Source of the DNA: Lysinibacillus sphaericus
Lineage (GTDB): Bacteria; Bacillota; Bacilli; Bacillales_A; Planococcaceae
Reading direction: 5' to 3'
DNA: 64,000 nt
NCBI RefSeq assembly: GCF_006864135.1
Contig: NZ_SADV01000007.1
Span: forward strand, 161,464-225,463
The notes below the pieces were generated by a model. The model ran no database searches. It was not told the origin of the DNA and worked only from the letters and a program-made list of their open reading frames with translations. Position numbers and translations under genes: made by a program. Of this stretch, positions 46,523-55,388 are shown one piece after another. How positions within the stretch are numbered: position 1 is the stretch's first letter; the number at the start of each line of letters is the position of its first letter.

Positions 46523-46777
46523 ATGAGGATTACATCAGTCATCCCCACAAGAAATTTCAAATTACTATTGGTTTTCGACATGCAAGAATATCGCATAGTG
46601 GATATTCGAAAATTTTTAAAAGATGATAGTGGTTTATTGGCTGAGGTCAGAGACGATTTGGAGTTGTTTTTACAAGTTACCCTGGATGATATTGCTGGGA
46701 CAGTGTGTTGGCCTAATGGAGTAGATTTTGAACCCGCTTTACTGTATCAAGAATGTATGGATGTCGATTTTCCCTAA
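46523..46777 (+). CDS. DUF2442 protein
   Basis: 84 residues with the DUF2442 pattern: SVIPTRNFKLLLVFDMQEYRIVDIRKFL, VTLDDIAGTVCWPNGVDFEP and a short tail. Members often sit with toxin-antitoxin or mobile-element genes; no partner is visible here. AGGGGGCAGGAA precedes the ATG. Confidence 0.8.
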   Translation: MRITSVIPTRNFKLLLVFDMQEYRIVDIRKFLKDDSGLLAEVRDDLELFLQVTLDDIAGTVCWPNGVDFEPALLYQECMDVDFP

Positions 46778-46886
46778 GACAAAAAATATCCCCTTATATC
46801 GATTCAGGTGATATACTTAATACATCGATATTTAGGAGGTGTTCCGTTTGAAACGGGAATGTATAGCATGTTGTATTGATTTCAGG

Positions 46887-46987
46887 TTGGCAAATTTAAA
46901 AATTGAACATAGTAAATGTACGTAAGACGTTGAAGTATAGCGGTGACTATATTCAACGTCTTTTTATTTTTGCCTATAGTCAAAATG
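46887..46987 (+). repeat. Repeat D copy 2, including an intrinsic terminator
   Basis: Matches 39163-39262. Its hairpin is better paired: AAGACGTTGAAGTATAG with CTATATTCAACGTCTT and a T-run (46924-46970). Weaker similarity extends about 45 bases further upstream in both copies. Confidence 0.85.
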
Positions 46988-47034
46988 ACAGATAGCTATC
47001 AGTATGTATGTAGATTTATCAGGAGGCTTAGGAG

Positions 47035-47208
47035 ATGGAGAACAGTATTGATTTTACTTTTAATAAAGCTATGGTTGTTGATGAAAGGGATTCTGAATGG
47101 ATACAACAAACACAATCTGTTGTGCAGCTTAGAGATTTCGGATTTGATGGAGAAGAGGCATTTTTAGCTAAAAGAGAAGAACTTTTCGATATTTTATTGG
47201 AAAGATGA
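47035..47208 (+). CDS. Small acidic protein, unknown
   Basis: A 57-residue frame with consensus AGGAGG 8 bases before the ATG. The sequence runs MENSIDFTFNKAMVVDERDS through QLRDFGFDGEEAFLAKREEL. It is followed closely by two more small genes, so the three probably form an operon behind repeat D. No family recognised. Confidence 0.65.
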   Translation: MENSIDFTFNKAMVVDERDSEWIQQTQSVVQLRDFGFDGEEAFLAKREELFDILLER

Positions 47209-47252
47209 GGGGGATTATTCAATGGATTTTTAAATTGAAGGGAGGTGAGATA

Positions 47253-47390
47253 ATGTTAGCTTTAGCTGTTGTAAGTATTTGTACCATGATTTTAATTTTT
47301 ATTATGGCCTTACTATCTATTTTTATAATTTATAAGAGTGGAACAAGTAAACGGAGGAATTTGAACGATGGTAATTTAAATATTCAATAA
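47253..47390 (+). CDS. Single-TM microprotein
   Basis: 45 residues: an N-terminal hydrophobic helix (LALAVVSICTMILIFIMALL), then a basic and polar tail. GGGAGGTGAG precedes the ATG. Unknown function. Possibly a membrane component encoded with its neighbours. Confidence 0.6.
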   Translation: MLALAVVSICTMILIFIMALLSIFIIYKSGTSKRRNLNDGNLNIQ

Positions 47391-47411
47391 CTAAGTGAAA
47401 AGAGTGATATT

Positions 47412-47621
47412 GTGGTACAAATTAACAGAAATAAGAAACATAAAACTAATAGAGTTAAATGTAGTGTACCGAATATGGGTTTTAGCGTCTCAAAGGATAA
47501 TGAACGAATAATAGCAATGATAGAGGAACGAGAAAAAAGGCGAGTTCGATTTTGTCATTCATTATTTTTCTTGTACTGCAGTATCCTATTTTTTGTATTA
47601 ATAATGGCGATTTTAGATTGA
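47412..47621 (+). CDS. Small protein with C-terminal TM helix
   Basis: 69 residues from a GTG. A basic N-terminus (NRNKKHKTNRVK) and a helical charged middle (KDNERIIAMIEEREKRRVRF) are followed by one C-terminal hydrophobic segment (LFFLYCSILFFVLIMAIL). The ribosome binding site is weak. Unknown. Confidence 0.5.
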   Translation: MVQINRNKKHKTNRVKCSVPNMGFSVSKDNERIIAMIEEREKRRVRFCHSLFFLYCSILFFVLIMAILD

Positions 47622-47657
47622 AAAAAGGCAATGAATTAATTCAATTGAAAATTACTT

Positions 47658-48014
47658 ATGAATAAGAACTCAGAAGAAATTGAAATTTTCTTAGGAACTG
47701 GTGAAACATATAAAGACATGGAGTTAGATGAATTTCAAAAAGAAATAAAATTATTTTGGGAAAGAGCAGATATCTGTGGAAGGTGTGATAATACGATGAA
47801 AAAGGATGAAGGAAAGTTACAGGAAGAAATGAAAAAAAGAATAATGGAGGTAGACCCATTCGATGGCGATTTTCCGGACGGAATCTACGCTATACCACGC
47901 CCTCCTGGTGAACCAAAAGTAAAAGTACGTGCATTAGCGAATTATTGTAAAGAAAAGGGGGTAGAGCCTAAGGACTTAAGTCCAGAAGAGATGGAAAGAT
48001 TTCTTGTTTACTAA
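47658..48014 (+). CDS. Hypothetical acidic protein
   Basis: 118 residues, soluble. It contains a CGRC pair and a Pro-rich segment (FPDGIYAIPRPPGEPKVKVR). No family recognised. It ends the run of small genes. A GGGGATAT/ATATCCCC inverted repeat follows at about 48028-48068. Confidence 0.55.
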   Translation: MNKNSEEIEIFLGTGETYKDMELDEFQKEIKLFWERADICGRCDNTMKKDEGKLQEEMKKRIMEVDPFDGDFPDGIYAIPRPPGEPKVKVRALANYCKEKGVEPKDLSPEEMERFLVY

Positions 48015-48119
48015 AACGTGAATTAAGAGGGGATATTCGAAAATGTTAATATAGCATAGGATATCCCCGATATAGCAATTAAACAAGGATTCTTATCGTT
48101 TTTTATACAAGATGGCTAT

Positions 48120-48446
48120 TTATTCTTCGTTAAATAAAGGTGTTAGTGTAAATTTTATCTCTCCGGATGCTACTCTATCAAGATGCCACCACCATTCTTC
48201 AAGTGGTTCTTTAGACAATTTAAAATCATAAATTTCTTCAATATGATTTGCTATTTTTTTTGCATTTTTAATTAAATTCAAATCGTAACTGTATAATTTG
48301 ATTTTTTCATCGTTCGTAAATGTGTACAATTCCCTTTCGATTTGACTTCTCATATGTAAAAGATACGTACCTTCAAATGGGCTTACCTCAATGATGTCAT
48401 CAATATCTCGTCCATACATCTCGATTTCTTTGTTAATATCAAACAT
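48120..48446 (-). CDS. Hypothetical protein
   Basis: 108 residues from ATG 48446, mixed alpha/beta (VSPFEGTYLLHMRSQIEREL, FKLSKEPLEEWWWHLDRVAS). AAAGG lies upstream. An in-frame start four codons earlier exists. No family recognised. Confidence 0.55.
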   Translation of the reverse strand: MFDINKEIEMYGRDIDDIIEVSPFEGTYLLHMRSQIERELYTFTNDEKIKLYSYDLNLIKNAKKIANHIEEIYDFKLSKEPLEEWWWHLDRVASGEIKFTLTPLFNEE

Positions 48447-48763
48447 CACAACACACATCCTTTATCAGTAATAATGTTTATAAATAGGGAAGTATTTAAA
48501 GTATTTAAGGTTTTGGAATGCATTACCTTTCTAAATCCCTTGTATTTAACTTTATTCTCACTTTTGACGATGAGTTTAAATACTCCTGCTGTTACTACTT
48601 GATGAAATCTAAGTATATTATTCGGAAAAATGTTAATTGAATAAATATCGACAATAGTTTAGTATAATATATGGTAATTTTGGTTGTATTTTAATTTATA
48701 GGTTTAGTCTTATATACTTACCAATATGTTATCATATTTTCTGTTTTATAGGAGGAAAGTTTT

Positions 48764-49855
48764 GTGAAAAAGTTAGTAACGTACATAACGGTGGTTTTAG
48801 TTTTATTCAGCAGTTTAACGTTTATGCAAAAAGCAAATGCTCAAACTACTACATTTTATGATGTTCCAAAAACACATGGAGCTTATAAAGAGATTACCTA
48901 TTTAGCAGAACGTGGTGTAATCAAGGGATACCCTGATGGAACATTTAAACCAAGTGCAAACATCACTCGACTACAAGCAGTTCGTATGTTATTGCGTAGT
49001 AAAGGTATTACAGATTTTTCAAACGTTTCAAATCCTGGATTTGCAGATGTGAAACCTGGACAAGATGGCTATGAAGAAATTGCTAAAGCAGTTGAGTTAG
49101 GCATTATTAGTGGTAAAACAAATGCTCAAGGGCAAAAAGTGTTTGAACCTTCAGGGAACTTAACACGTGGTCAAATGGCAAAAATTCTTTCAATCGCTTA
49201 TGAGTTTGAAGGATATGCTGATAAAGGCTTCTCAGATGTACCAGTTTCACATTGGGCATATGAATATGTTCAATTGTTAGCTAATAACAAAATTACATTT
49301 GGTTATAGCAATGGTAAATTTGGTGTAAATGACTTTATTACACGTAGTCAATTCTCTCTTATGATGGCTCGTACACTGGATGAAACATTCCGTGTAGAAC
49401 CTGAAGCTCCAAAACCAACAAAACCACCTACAGGTACAACATACCCTGATGGATGGACTGCACCAGTATTAAGCTCTAAATGGAGTTCTGATTCAGCGAA
49501 AAACTTTGAAACTCTACAAAATGAGTTAGGTTTTACTAACGGTGGTCACTTCTATGGTATTGAAGGTGCTTCACGTGCTATCGTTGTAAATGGTGGAGAC
49601 AGTCAAAATGAGGTAACATTCTCATTCTATATGTGGGATGGAGATGCTAATGGTCAAATGCCACAAGCATATCGTGTTCCTATTGTAGCAAAAGAGTTAT
49701 TTAAACTTTACTTTGAAGGCGATGCTGATAAAGTGTGGAATTACTTTAATAAAAATGACATTCCAGAAACATTCACTGCAAATGGTCGCACTGTTAAAGC
49801 CACATATATTGAGATAGAGGGCAACTTATATCTTCAAGTTGGTAAAAAGAAATAA
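48764..49855 (+). CDS. S-layer homology (SLH) domain exported protein
   Basis: 363 residues. The signal peptide MKKLVTYITVVLVLFSSLTF ends near ANA-QTT. Three SLH repeats follow (from FYDVPKTHGAYKEITYLAER; FADVKPGQDGYEEIAKAVEL; FSDVPVSHWAYEYVQLLANN), then a Pro-rich linker (PEAPKPTKPPTG) and a unique C-terminal domain (residues about 228-363). SLH repeats bind pyruvylated cell-wall polymer, so the C-terminal domain is shown on the cell surface. The start is GTG after AGGAGGAAAG. Surface cargo in an anti-phage island could affect adsorption, which is inference. Confidence 0.9.
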   Translation: MKKLVTYITVVLVLFSSLTFMQKANAQTTTFYDVPKTHGAYKEITYLAERGVIKGYPDGTFKPSANITRLQAVRMLLRSKGITDFSNVSNPGFADVKPGQDGYEEIAKAVELGIISGKTNAQGQKVFEPSGNLTRGQMAKILSIAYEFEGYADKGFSDVPVSHWAYEYVQLLANNKITFGYSNGKFGVNDFITRSQFSLMMARTLDETFRVEPEAPKPTKPPTGTTYPDGWTAPVLSSKWSSDSAKNFETLQNELGFTNGGHFYGIEGASRAIVVNGGDSQNEVTFSFYMWDGDANGQMPQAYRVPIVAKELFKLYFEGDADKVWNYFNKNDIPETFTANGRTVKATYIEIEGNLYLQVGKKK

Positions 49856-49985
49856 TTAAAAAAGCTAAGAGGCAAAAGAACAAGGGATAGAAGTGCAAAG
49901 AAGGTTAAAGGGGCTTAAAGGAATTATAAAATAATGGATTTTCTGATTAATTCTTTATAATATACAAAATTATAGTATTTAGATA

Positions 49986-50018
49986 AGAGACAGGATATAT
50001 TAGCTTATTCCTGTCTCT
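49986..50018. terminator. Hairpin downstream of the SLH gene
   Basis: A perfect 10-bp stem AGAGACAGGA/TCCTGTCTCT. No T-run follows on the + strand. Confidence 0.55.
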
Positions 50019-50053
50019 ATAGGTAATCATATTAATATAGTCGTAAAGTAATA

Positions 50054-50278
50054 CTATCCTCTTGGTGGATAAGGGTCGTTTCCGTAACTATTTTTTTCAC
50101 GGATTCGTCCTTGTTTATTGTGTATAAGCAATTCAGAATTTTGGTTTATGGCGATATCTCGACCATATTGAATAGCTTCATGTTGTGTATTGAATATTTT
50201 AGTAGCTTTCGAATTGCCTGCTCCTTTAACCTGAAAACCGCCATTTGGATGCGGTGTAATATGTTGATTTTTCCCCAT
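50054..50278 (-). CDS. DUF2188 protein
   Basis: 74 residues with the family pattern ITPHPNGGFQVKGAGNSKAT, KIFNTQHEAIQYGRDIAINQ and LLIHNKQGRIREKNSYG-DP. DUF2188 proteins are small, of unknown function and common in mobile DNA. AAGGAG precedes the ATG. Confidence 0.82.
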   Translation of the reverse strand: MGKNQHITPHPNGGFQVKGAGNSKATKIFNTQHEAIQYGRDIAINQNSELLIHNKQGRIREKNSYGNDPYPPRG

Positions 50279-50417
50279 TACATTATCTCCTTGTCATTTA
50301 AAATTGTGGGAGGGGAACGTATTATCCTCTGTCTATTTACTACATTTTGTATTATTATTTACTTAGATATTTTTAACGCATGCTCTTAGTTGTTCTGCAA
50401 AACAAATAAGGGCTTTT

Positions 50418-50546
50418 TTATTTTAATTTTCTTTTTAGTTCACGTTCGAGTTTCTGAACTTCTCTTTTTACCTGCTTGTCCATCTCTCTATTTATTTTTC
50501 TTATGGCACTATTTAACTGTGATTTATTTACCTTTATCTTAACCAT
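50418..50546 (-). CDS. Small Lys/Arg-rich helical peptide
   Basis: 42 residues from ATG 50546, behind AGGAGGTGAAG. Highly basic: VKIKVNKSQLNSAIRKINRE then repeated Lys/Glu heptads. Probably nucleic-acid binding or a coiled coil. The open frame extends upstream, but the ribosome binding site fixes this start. Confidence 0.6.
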   Translation of the reverse strand: MVKIKVNKSQLNSAIRKINREMDKQVKREVQKLERELKRKLK

Positions 50547-51185
50547 GTACTTCACCTCCTGTTTATTTGGATTGAAATTATAATTCCCCCACAATTTAGT
50601 ATTATAGCAGTTAAGATTCTTTGTATCAATATATAGTGTTAAATAAAATTTATACAACTATATGTTGTGTTTTGTGTTTAGTCTTTAATGGCCATAATTT
50701 TTCATTTATATTTCAAATTATCGTGTAAAAAATGGGGGTAGAACGAAAATGTAAATAAAATTTAAGTATTTTAATGATAAGAATGGAAAATTATTATTCA
50801 TCCTGGCATGTTTATATAGCTGAAGACAGGAGTCCGATTAAGCCACAAGAAGAAAGGTTATTTATTCCAATAGAGTTTGTTTTATAAATGTATTGTGATA
50901 ATGCATGAAAACTCCCATAGTTATTAACTAATCATAATATATTAGTAATTGCCCATAATCATTTCATAAACGTTATGAAAGTGTTCATACTTTCCAAGGT
51001 TATCAAAGGAGCACTAAAAACCAATGGTTCTTACCTATTTCATAACCATTACGTCAAAGTTATGAAAATGTTCATACCTTTTCCGGTTTTGTGTATGGCA
51101 GAAAGTAGTACAAAATCAAATAGAGCTGATGAATTGAACAAAAATATTAGAGAAAGCAAATAGAGAGTCTAAAATTGACTCTCTA
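50547..51185. other. Gene-poor stretch with palindrome repeats
   Basis: About 640 bases. It contains a 34-codon frame at 50783-50887 (MENYYSSWHVYIAEDRSPIK) without a ribosome binding site, and the GTATGAA-type palindromes listed separately. A 62-codon frame over the palindromes is not convincing. Confidence 0.5.
50972..51078. promoter_or_regulatory. Pair of GTTATGAA-N4-TTCATAC palindromes near parR
   Basis: Palindromes at 50972-50991 and 51059-51078 lie 87 bases apart, each preceded by a TTTCATAA element. They lie just past the 3' end of parR, so a partition site is one possibility. Confidence 0.55.
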
Positions 51186-51464
51186 TTAAAATAAATTATT
51201 GATTAAATCGATATCTTCTACAGAAAGATTATCTTTACTTTCATTAGAATTGATTGTGACAGGCTGTAAAAACTCTTGGTTTTGAAGTAGTTTATACATT
51301 ATTTGTTCTACCTGTGACTTTAAATCTAAAGGTGAATGTTCACTATTCATATCAGCTTCTATTAACTTGCAGAGATAACTACTGATATTTTCTTTTGATT
51401 TAATAAACTCATAGATATGAACAGAATTTTGCTTAAAACTAATGGAAACCTTGTATTTAGACAA
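51186..51464 (-). CDS. parR: ParR-like partition adaptor
   Basis: 92 residues. The N-terminus YKVSISFKQNSVHIYEFIKS then SSYLCKLIEADM fits a ribbon-helix-helix DNA-binding fold (one strand, two helices). The acidic C-terminal tail (VEDIDLINNLF) resembles the ParM-binding end of ParR. It overlaps the 3' end of parM by 8 bases, the usual parMR arrangement. The assignment rests on size, fold and neighbour, not on a database match. Confidence 0.65.
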   Translation of the reverse strand: MSKYKVSISFKQNSVHIYEFIKSKENISSYLCKLIEADMNSEHSPLDLKSQVEQIMYKLLQNQEFLQPVTINSNESKDNLSVEDIDLINNLF

Positions 51465-52436
51465 GTTTCTTCACTTCCAGTATTCTAAAGAAACTTAGCA
51501 CATTAGCATACTGACTGTCTTGTTCGATTACTGCATTTGGGAATTGTCTTAGGATTTCCTCTTTCAGTAAAAGAGAGCCCCCACCACAAAAAGTAATAGA
51601 AATATTGTTAAAGGTAATACTACGTGATTTGGCAAAGTTAAATATCTCTGTAACATGTGTTTCGATAAGTTTATGAATAATTTCTTTGCTTTCCTCTTGT
51701 TTCCTCCCATTTGTGTATAGGTAGCCTTCTTTCAAAATATGTTCAACGTCTGCATCAGAGACAGTGATACCATAGTGTGAAGCCATCTTTTCAGCTACTT
51801 TGGAGCGTAGTATATTAATTCCACTATTACCTATAACCATAGAATCCAACATAGGCACAAGCCCTTCAAACATGCAATAATTAGAATTCAATCCCCTATA
51901 TCGATGATAAGGCTCCGTTTTAATTTAAATTCATTTATACGTTGATAAATGGGACCCGTTCCTTCTGGTAATAAAATAATCTTATCAATTCGGAAAATAA
52001 ATGCCTTGCGATTCACACGGAGTGAAATGGTTTTTTGTTGATTCTGTATAAATTGCTCGTATTTCGCTTTCAGAACCGAATTTTTATAGATATTAAGTGG
52101 GACATTTACTGCGAGGCGAATATTTGGAATGCCAATGTTCTTACTGTCTATTTGGGTAAGGTACTTTGTTATCGCAAGATATATACATAGTAAGTGTTCT
52201 ATAGAGTGTTTGGATATATCATAGTTAGATTGTGCCTCCGAGTTCATATCCCCAATCAAAAAGGTTTTCCCATCTAACTCAACAATTTGATTGGTTGGTG
52301 TTAACTCTACCCCCAGGTCTTGAACCTCTTGTACTAAAGTTCTAAATTTATATTTGTGTAAATTGCCATTAATCGAAAAAACACTTTTTGTCGTGTGTTT
52401 GCCACTGTCAACAGCAATTGCAAAATGATTATTCAT
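51457..52436 (-). pseudogene. parM: ParM/Alp-like actin, split by a one-base frameshift
   Basis: This plasmid-segregation actin polymerises to push DNA copies apart. The N-terminal part (AIAVDSGKHTTKSVF, then the LIIDIG phosphate-2 region) ends in a stop at 51888. The next frame continues GLNSNYCMFEG, PMLDSMVIGNSGINIL, and ISITFCGGGSLLL as expected of the adenosine motif. At the junction ATA-GGGG-ATTG should be ATA-GGGGG-ATTG, so one G is missing. Joined, the protein is about 326 residues, normal for the family. It is either a pseudogene or a sequencing error. Confidence 0.75.
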
Positions 52437-52677
52437 AATATTTGAAACCTCCTTAAAATGTTATTTTTATATGATAAGCAGATGAGGGAGAATAATTCCT
52501 ACATATCGTACTAACTATGTCGAACATGGTGCGAAGTAGTGAGATAAAGGCCGAATCTCATTCAATATAGGGTAAAGCATATTGTGAGGTGTCAGACGTT
52601 ATAGAACCGATAATCTATGTAGTATTTTTGCTCCTGTTGGTATGTTAGAGATAGCATAAAAAAGGAGAGAAATAGTA
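52437..52677. other. Divergent promoter region between parM and the helicase-like gene
   Basis: About 240 bases with a TATTTTTATATGAT-rich stretch. I see no clear iterons of the kind expected of a parC site and no strong -35/-10 pair. Confidence 0.45.
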
Positions 52678-54402
52678 TTGAATAAAGTATTAAATAGTTA
52701 TGATTTTGATGAATTACGTCAACAAATTGAGAATAAAGAAAAATGGAATAAAGAAGCTTTCACGGTGTTTCCTTATGAAGCTGGGAGTGGAAAATCGAGA
52801 GAAAGTCAACATTTTTTAGGGGAAATGACGAAGAATTATTCGCATAAAGCTATCTATATACAGCGCTTTGTAAAAGATAATCAATTAGAAGAAGCTGTGA
52901 ATCGTATCAACGAATTCGCTGGCAGGGATGTAGCTGTTGGTATTACAGGTGAAGATAATAAAAAGAAAAATGGATTAGACAAGGCGAAAGGAGCACAAAT
53001 TATTGTGTGTAGTCACTCAATGTATAAGCAGTTCTGTCGAGGGTTACACACAGAATTACTAAAAGAGCGTGAGGTTTTAGTAGTAGATGAATATATTGAT
53101 TTAGTGGAGAGAATCTATATAACCCTTGAAGATATGGCTTCTTTATGGAGTGATTTTGATTTATATGAACAAGGGAGAGAAATGGTAGCATTAGCTGAAA
53201 TATTAAAGGAGAGATACTATCATTATTCTACATTGTTGAATGCAGTTAATAAACAAGAAATATTTTATTTAGATTTTCAAGATACTATCTATGCAAAATA
53301 TAAGAGAGTTGTAGAATCATTAATTACCTCTGTTCATGATAAGGTACAGAAACAATTACTAATAAAAATCCAAAATTTATTGAAAAATGGCGGACTTTTT
53401 TATGAAAACTGCTTTCATACTTTCGAAGATATCTCGTTCTATCTTTTAGAAAATAATATAATTTTAGATGCGAATGGAAACTTTGATGCTACTTATCAAC
53501 TCCACCAAGATATTTTCCATGTTAAAAATCAACCTCCTGTATTTAACTATTCTCAAACCATATTGAAGCATTTCAATATAAATACGAGTAAAGGACAGTT
53601 AGAAAAATATCTTAATTTTTATGAAAAAATGTTAGAGGTAATTGAATTCAACATTGGGAGCAAGATTTTATTTGTTACGGAAAAAGATAGTGTAAGAACG
53701 GTACAAGAGGCGTTGTTAATTAAGTATGCTCATATAGGCGATACAATAGAAGAGATAGAGTCACATTTCGATATAAAGTTTGAAATAGAGTATTTTGGTA
53801 ATATTATCGGAAGGAATGATTTTCGGGATTTTGATAAGGTGGTTATTTTGAAAACACCAAACTATTCCTATTTAGACTATGCGTTGAAATTCTTTTATCT
53901 CAGAACGAAAAGTAGAAAGCCTATGGAAAATATTTGTATTTTTGAGAATCAGGATGTTGAGGCGATAAGGAAGACAGCCGTGGCAGGGGAAATATATCAA
54001 GCCATTAAACGAATTAATCGAGATATGAAGAAAAACGCTCAAATCTATCTTTTTTGCGATAGTAATGAGGAAGTAGATATCGTGAGGCAACAATTAAAAA
54101 ATGTGCAATATGTAAAGCAGGAAATACTCTTCGTAGAGAAGGGGGAAAATGGAAAGAAAGAAGGGCAGTCTAAATTGGTAGAGAAAATCAATAGGGTGCA
54201 GGATGCCTTGCTTGAGTATGTTCACTCTAATATAGATAGTATTCGGAAGAAGGACATTCGAAGTCAAGCGAGTATTGCAGATAAATCTGAGTTCTCTAAA
54301 ATTCTAAAATATCTTGAGCCGTTCCTGACCACCTACCATATTGAAAGTAAGGGGCAAAAATTTATTTTAAAACATGATACAGAATCTAAAGATGTCAGTT
54401 GA
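52678..54402 (+). CDS. P-loop helicase-like ATPase, probable plasmid replication or maintenance protein
   Basis: 574 residues. Walker A FPYEAGSGKSRES near residue 32 and Walker B VLVVDEYIDLV near residue 138 indicate a superfamily 1/2-type ATPase. KILFVTEKDS and KVVILKTPNYSYLDYALKFF could be later helicase motifs, and a C-terminal winged-helix-like part follows (NIDSIRKKDIRSQASIADKS). The start is TTG behind AAGGAGAG. It is divergent from parMR and next to the origin-like segment, so a role in replication or copy maintenance is inferred. No family could be named. Confidence 0.6.
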   Translation: MNKVLNSYDFDELRQQIENKEKWNKEAFTVFPYEAGSGKSRESQHFLGEMTKNYSHKAIYIQRFVKDNQLEEAVNRINEFAGRDVAVGITGEDNKKKNGLDKAKGAQIIVCSHSMYKQFCRGLHTELLKEREVLVVDEYIDLVERIYITLEDMASLWSDFDLYEQGREMVALAEILKERYYHYSTLLNAVNKQEIFYLDFQDTIYAKYKRVVESLITSVHDKVQKQLLIKIQNLLKNGGLFYENCFHTFEDISFYLLENNIILDANGNFDATYQLHQDIFHVKNQPPVFNYSQTILKHFNINTSKGQLEKYLNFYEKMLEVIEFNIGSKILFVTEKDSVRTVQEALLIKYAHIGDTIEEIESHFDIKFEIEYFGNIIGRNDFRDFDKVVILKTPNYSYLDYALKFFYLRTKSRKPMENICIFENQDVEAIRKTAVAGEIYQAIKRINRDMKKNAQIYLFCDSNEEVDIVRQQLKNVQYVKQEILFVEKGENGKKEGQSKLVEKINRVQDALLEYVHSNIDSIRKKDIRSQASIADKSEFSKILKYLEPFLTTYHIESKGQKFILKHDTESKDVS

Positions 54403-54420
54403 GGCATCTTTTTTGTTTTT

Positions 54421-54456
54421 AATGTTGTTTTACACACTCGTTTGAAAAAAAGAATG
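54421..54456. repeat. Left 36-bp inverted repeat of the origin-like segment
   Basis: TGTTTTACACACTCGTTTGA with flanks; 31 of 36 bases are complementary to 55353-55388. Confidence 0.85.
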
Positions 54457-55352
54457 ATGAAATATTATATTTGATGTTTAAAAAAGTTGTATTTCTCTCT
54501 TATATAAGGGAAAGAGACTCAATACAACTTTTATTTTTTAATGTAACAAAAAAATTTAGGAAAATTTCAATCACCAGAGTACCTGTTAATTATTGATAAC
54601 CCTTGTTTTATAGGGGGATTTGGCTACTACATATATAATGTCATATTGTAGATTTTTGTTCATGCCATGTGAATAATAACCGTTGTAATCAAAAACATAA
54701 TTTGGAGAAGTTTTGTTTTCCCAGCATATTTATTTCCTTTTAACAGTGCGTAGACAAATTTGGTAAGGAACATAATATATCTGGAGAGATGGGGATATTG
54801 GAGAACTGCAATACTTTTGTGGAATTATAAACAGCTTGCTGTTTTGTTAGGAGTGGTTTTTCAATTATCTTGGGATATGTATATAATTTGACATTTATCT
54901 GTGACTGGGTGAAGTGCAATAATCTATAGTAACAAATACTAAGTGTATTGTGTTATCAATTGTTCACAGGTGGATAACCATAACTATTGCCAAAAATATA
55001 AATTCTAAATATCTAAGATAAATAATAAAAAACCACTTCTAATAAAAAACATATGGGGATTACTGTATCCTCCAGTATTCCGTTTGAACGGATACACATA
55101 ATTTCAAGATGCATTGGTAAGGTTTTAAACAGCTTGCTGTTTAGTTAAAAGTGGTTTTTGTTTTTTTAATTAAGTGTTTTGACTTTTAGATTTAATTTGA
55201 AATTCGGGTTTGTTTTTCACACTATATAGGTTTATGTTTTCAAAAAGTTGTTATACTCATCAAACCATTGATACTATTGGGTTCAGAAGACTTTACATTG
55301 AAAAATAATTTCCCTAAAAATCATGTTTTTTATAGACTGTATGGATTCAAAA
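54457..55352. other. Origin-like, gene-free segment between the inverted repeats
   Basis: It holds a terminator-like hairpin (54483-54540) and two DnaA-box-like 9-mers that abut in opposite orientation (TTGTTCACA at 54960, and GGTGGATAA at 54969, whose complement TTATCCACC matches TTATCCACA at 8 of 9). A very A/T-rich stretch follows (54991-55032). Two copies of AAACAGCTTGCTGTTT with an AGTGGTTTTT tail lie at about 54832-54857 and 55129-55159. AAAAACCACTT at 55030 can pair with the second tail. No open frame is convincing. Confidence 0.6.
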
Positions 55353-55388
55353 CATTCCCTTTTTCGAACGAGTGTGCAAAACAATATT
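55353..55388. repeat. Right 36-bp inverted repeat of the origin-like segment
   Basis: TTTTTCGAACGAGTGTGCAA with flanks; the mate of 54421-54456. Confidence 0.85.

Noticed and set aside
46305..46526. 73-codon frame across the recU 3' end
   Set aside because: Overlaps recU in another frame and lacks a ribosome binding site; probably chance.
46943..47167. 74-codon frame over repeat D and the 47-kb small gene
   Set aside because: It starts inside the terminator; the frame at 47035 with AGGAGG is the likely gene.
50975..51163. 62-codon frame near parR
   Set aside because: It covers the two palindromes and their flanks and has no ribosome binding site.
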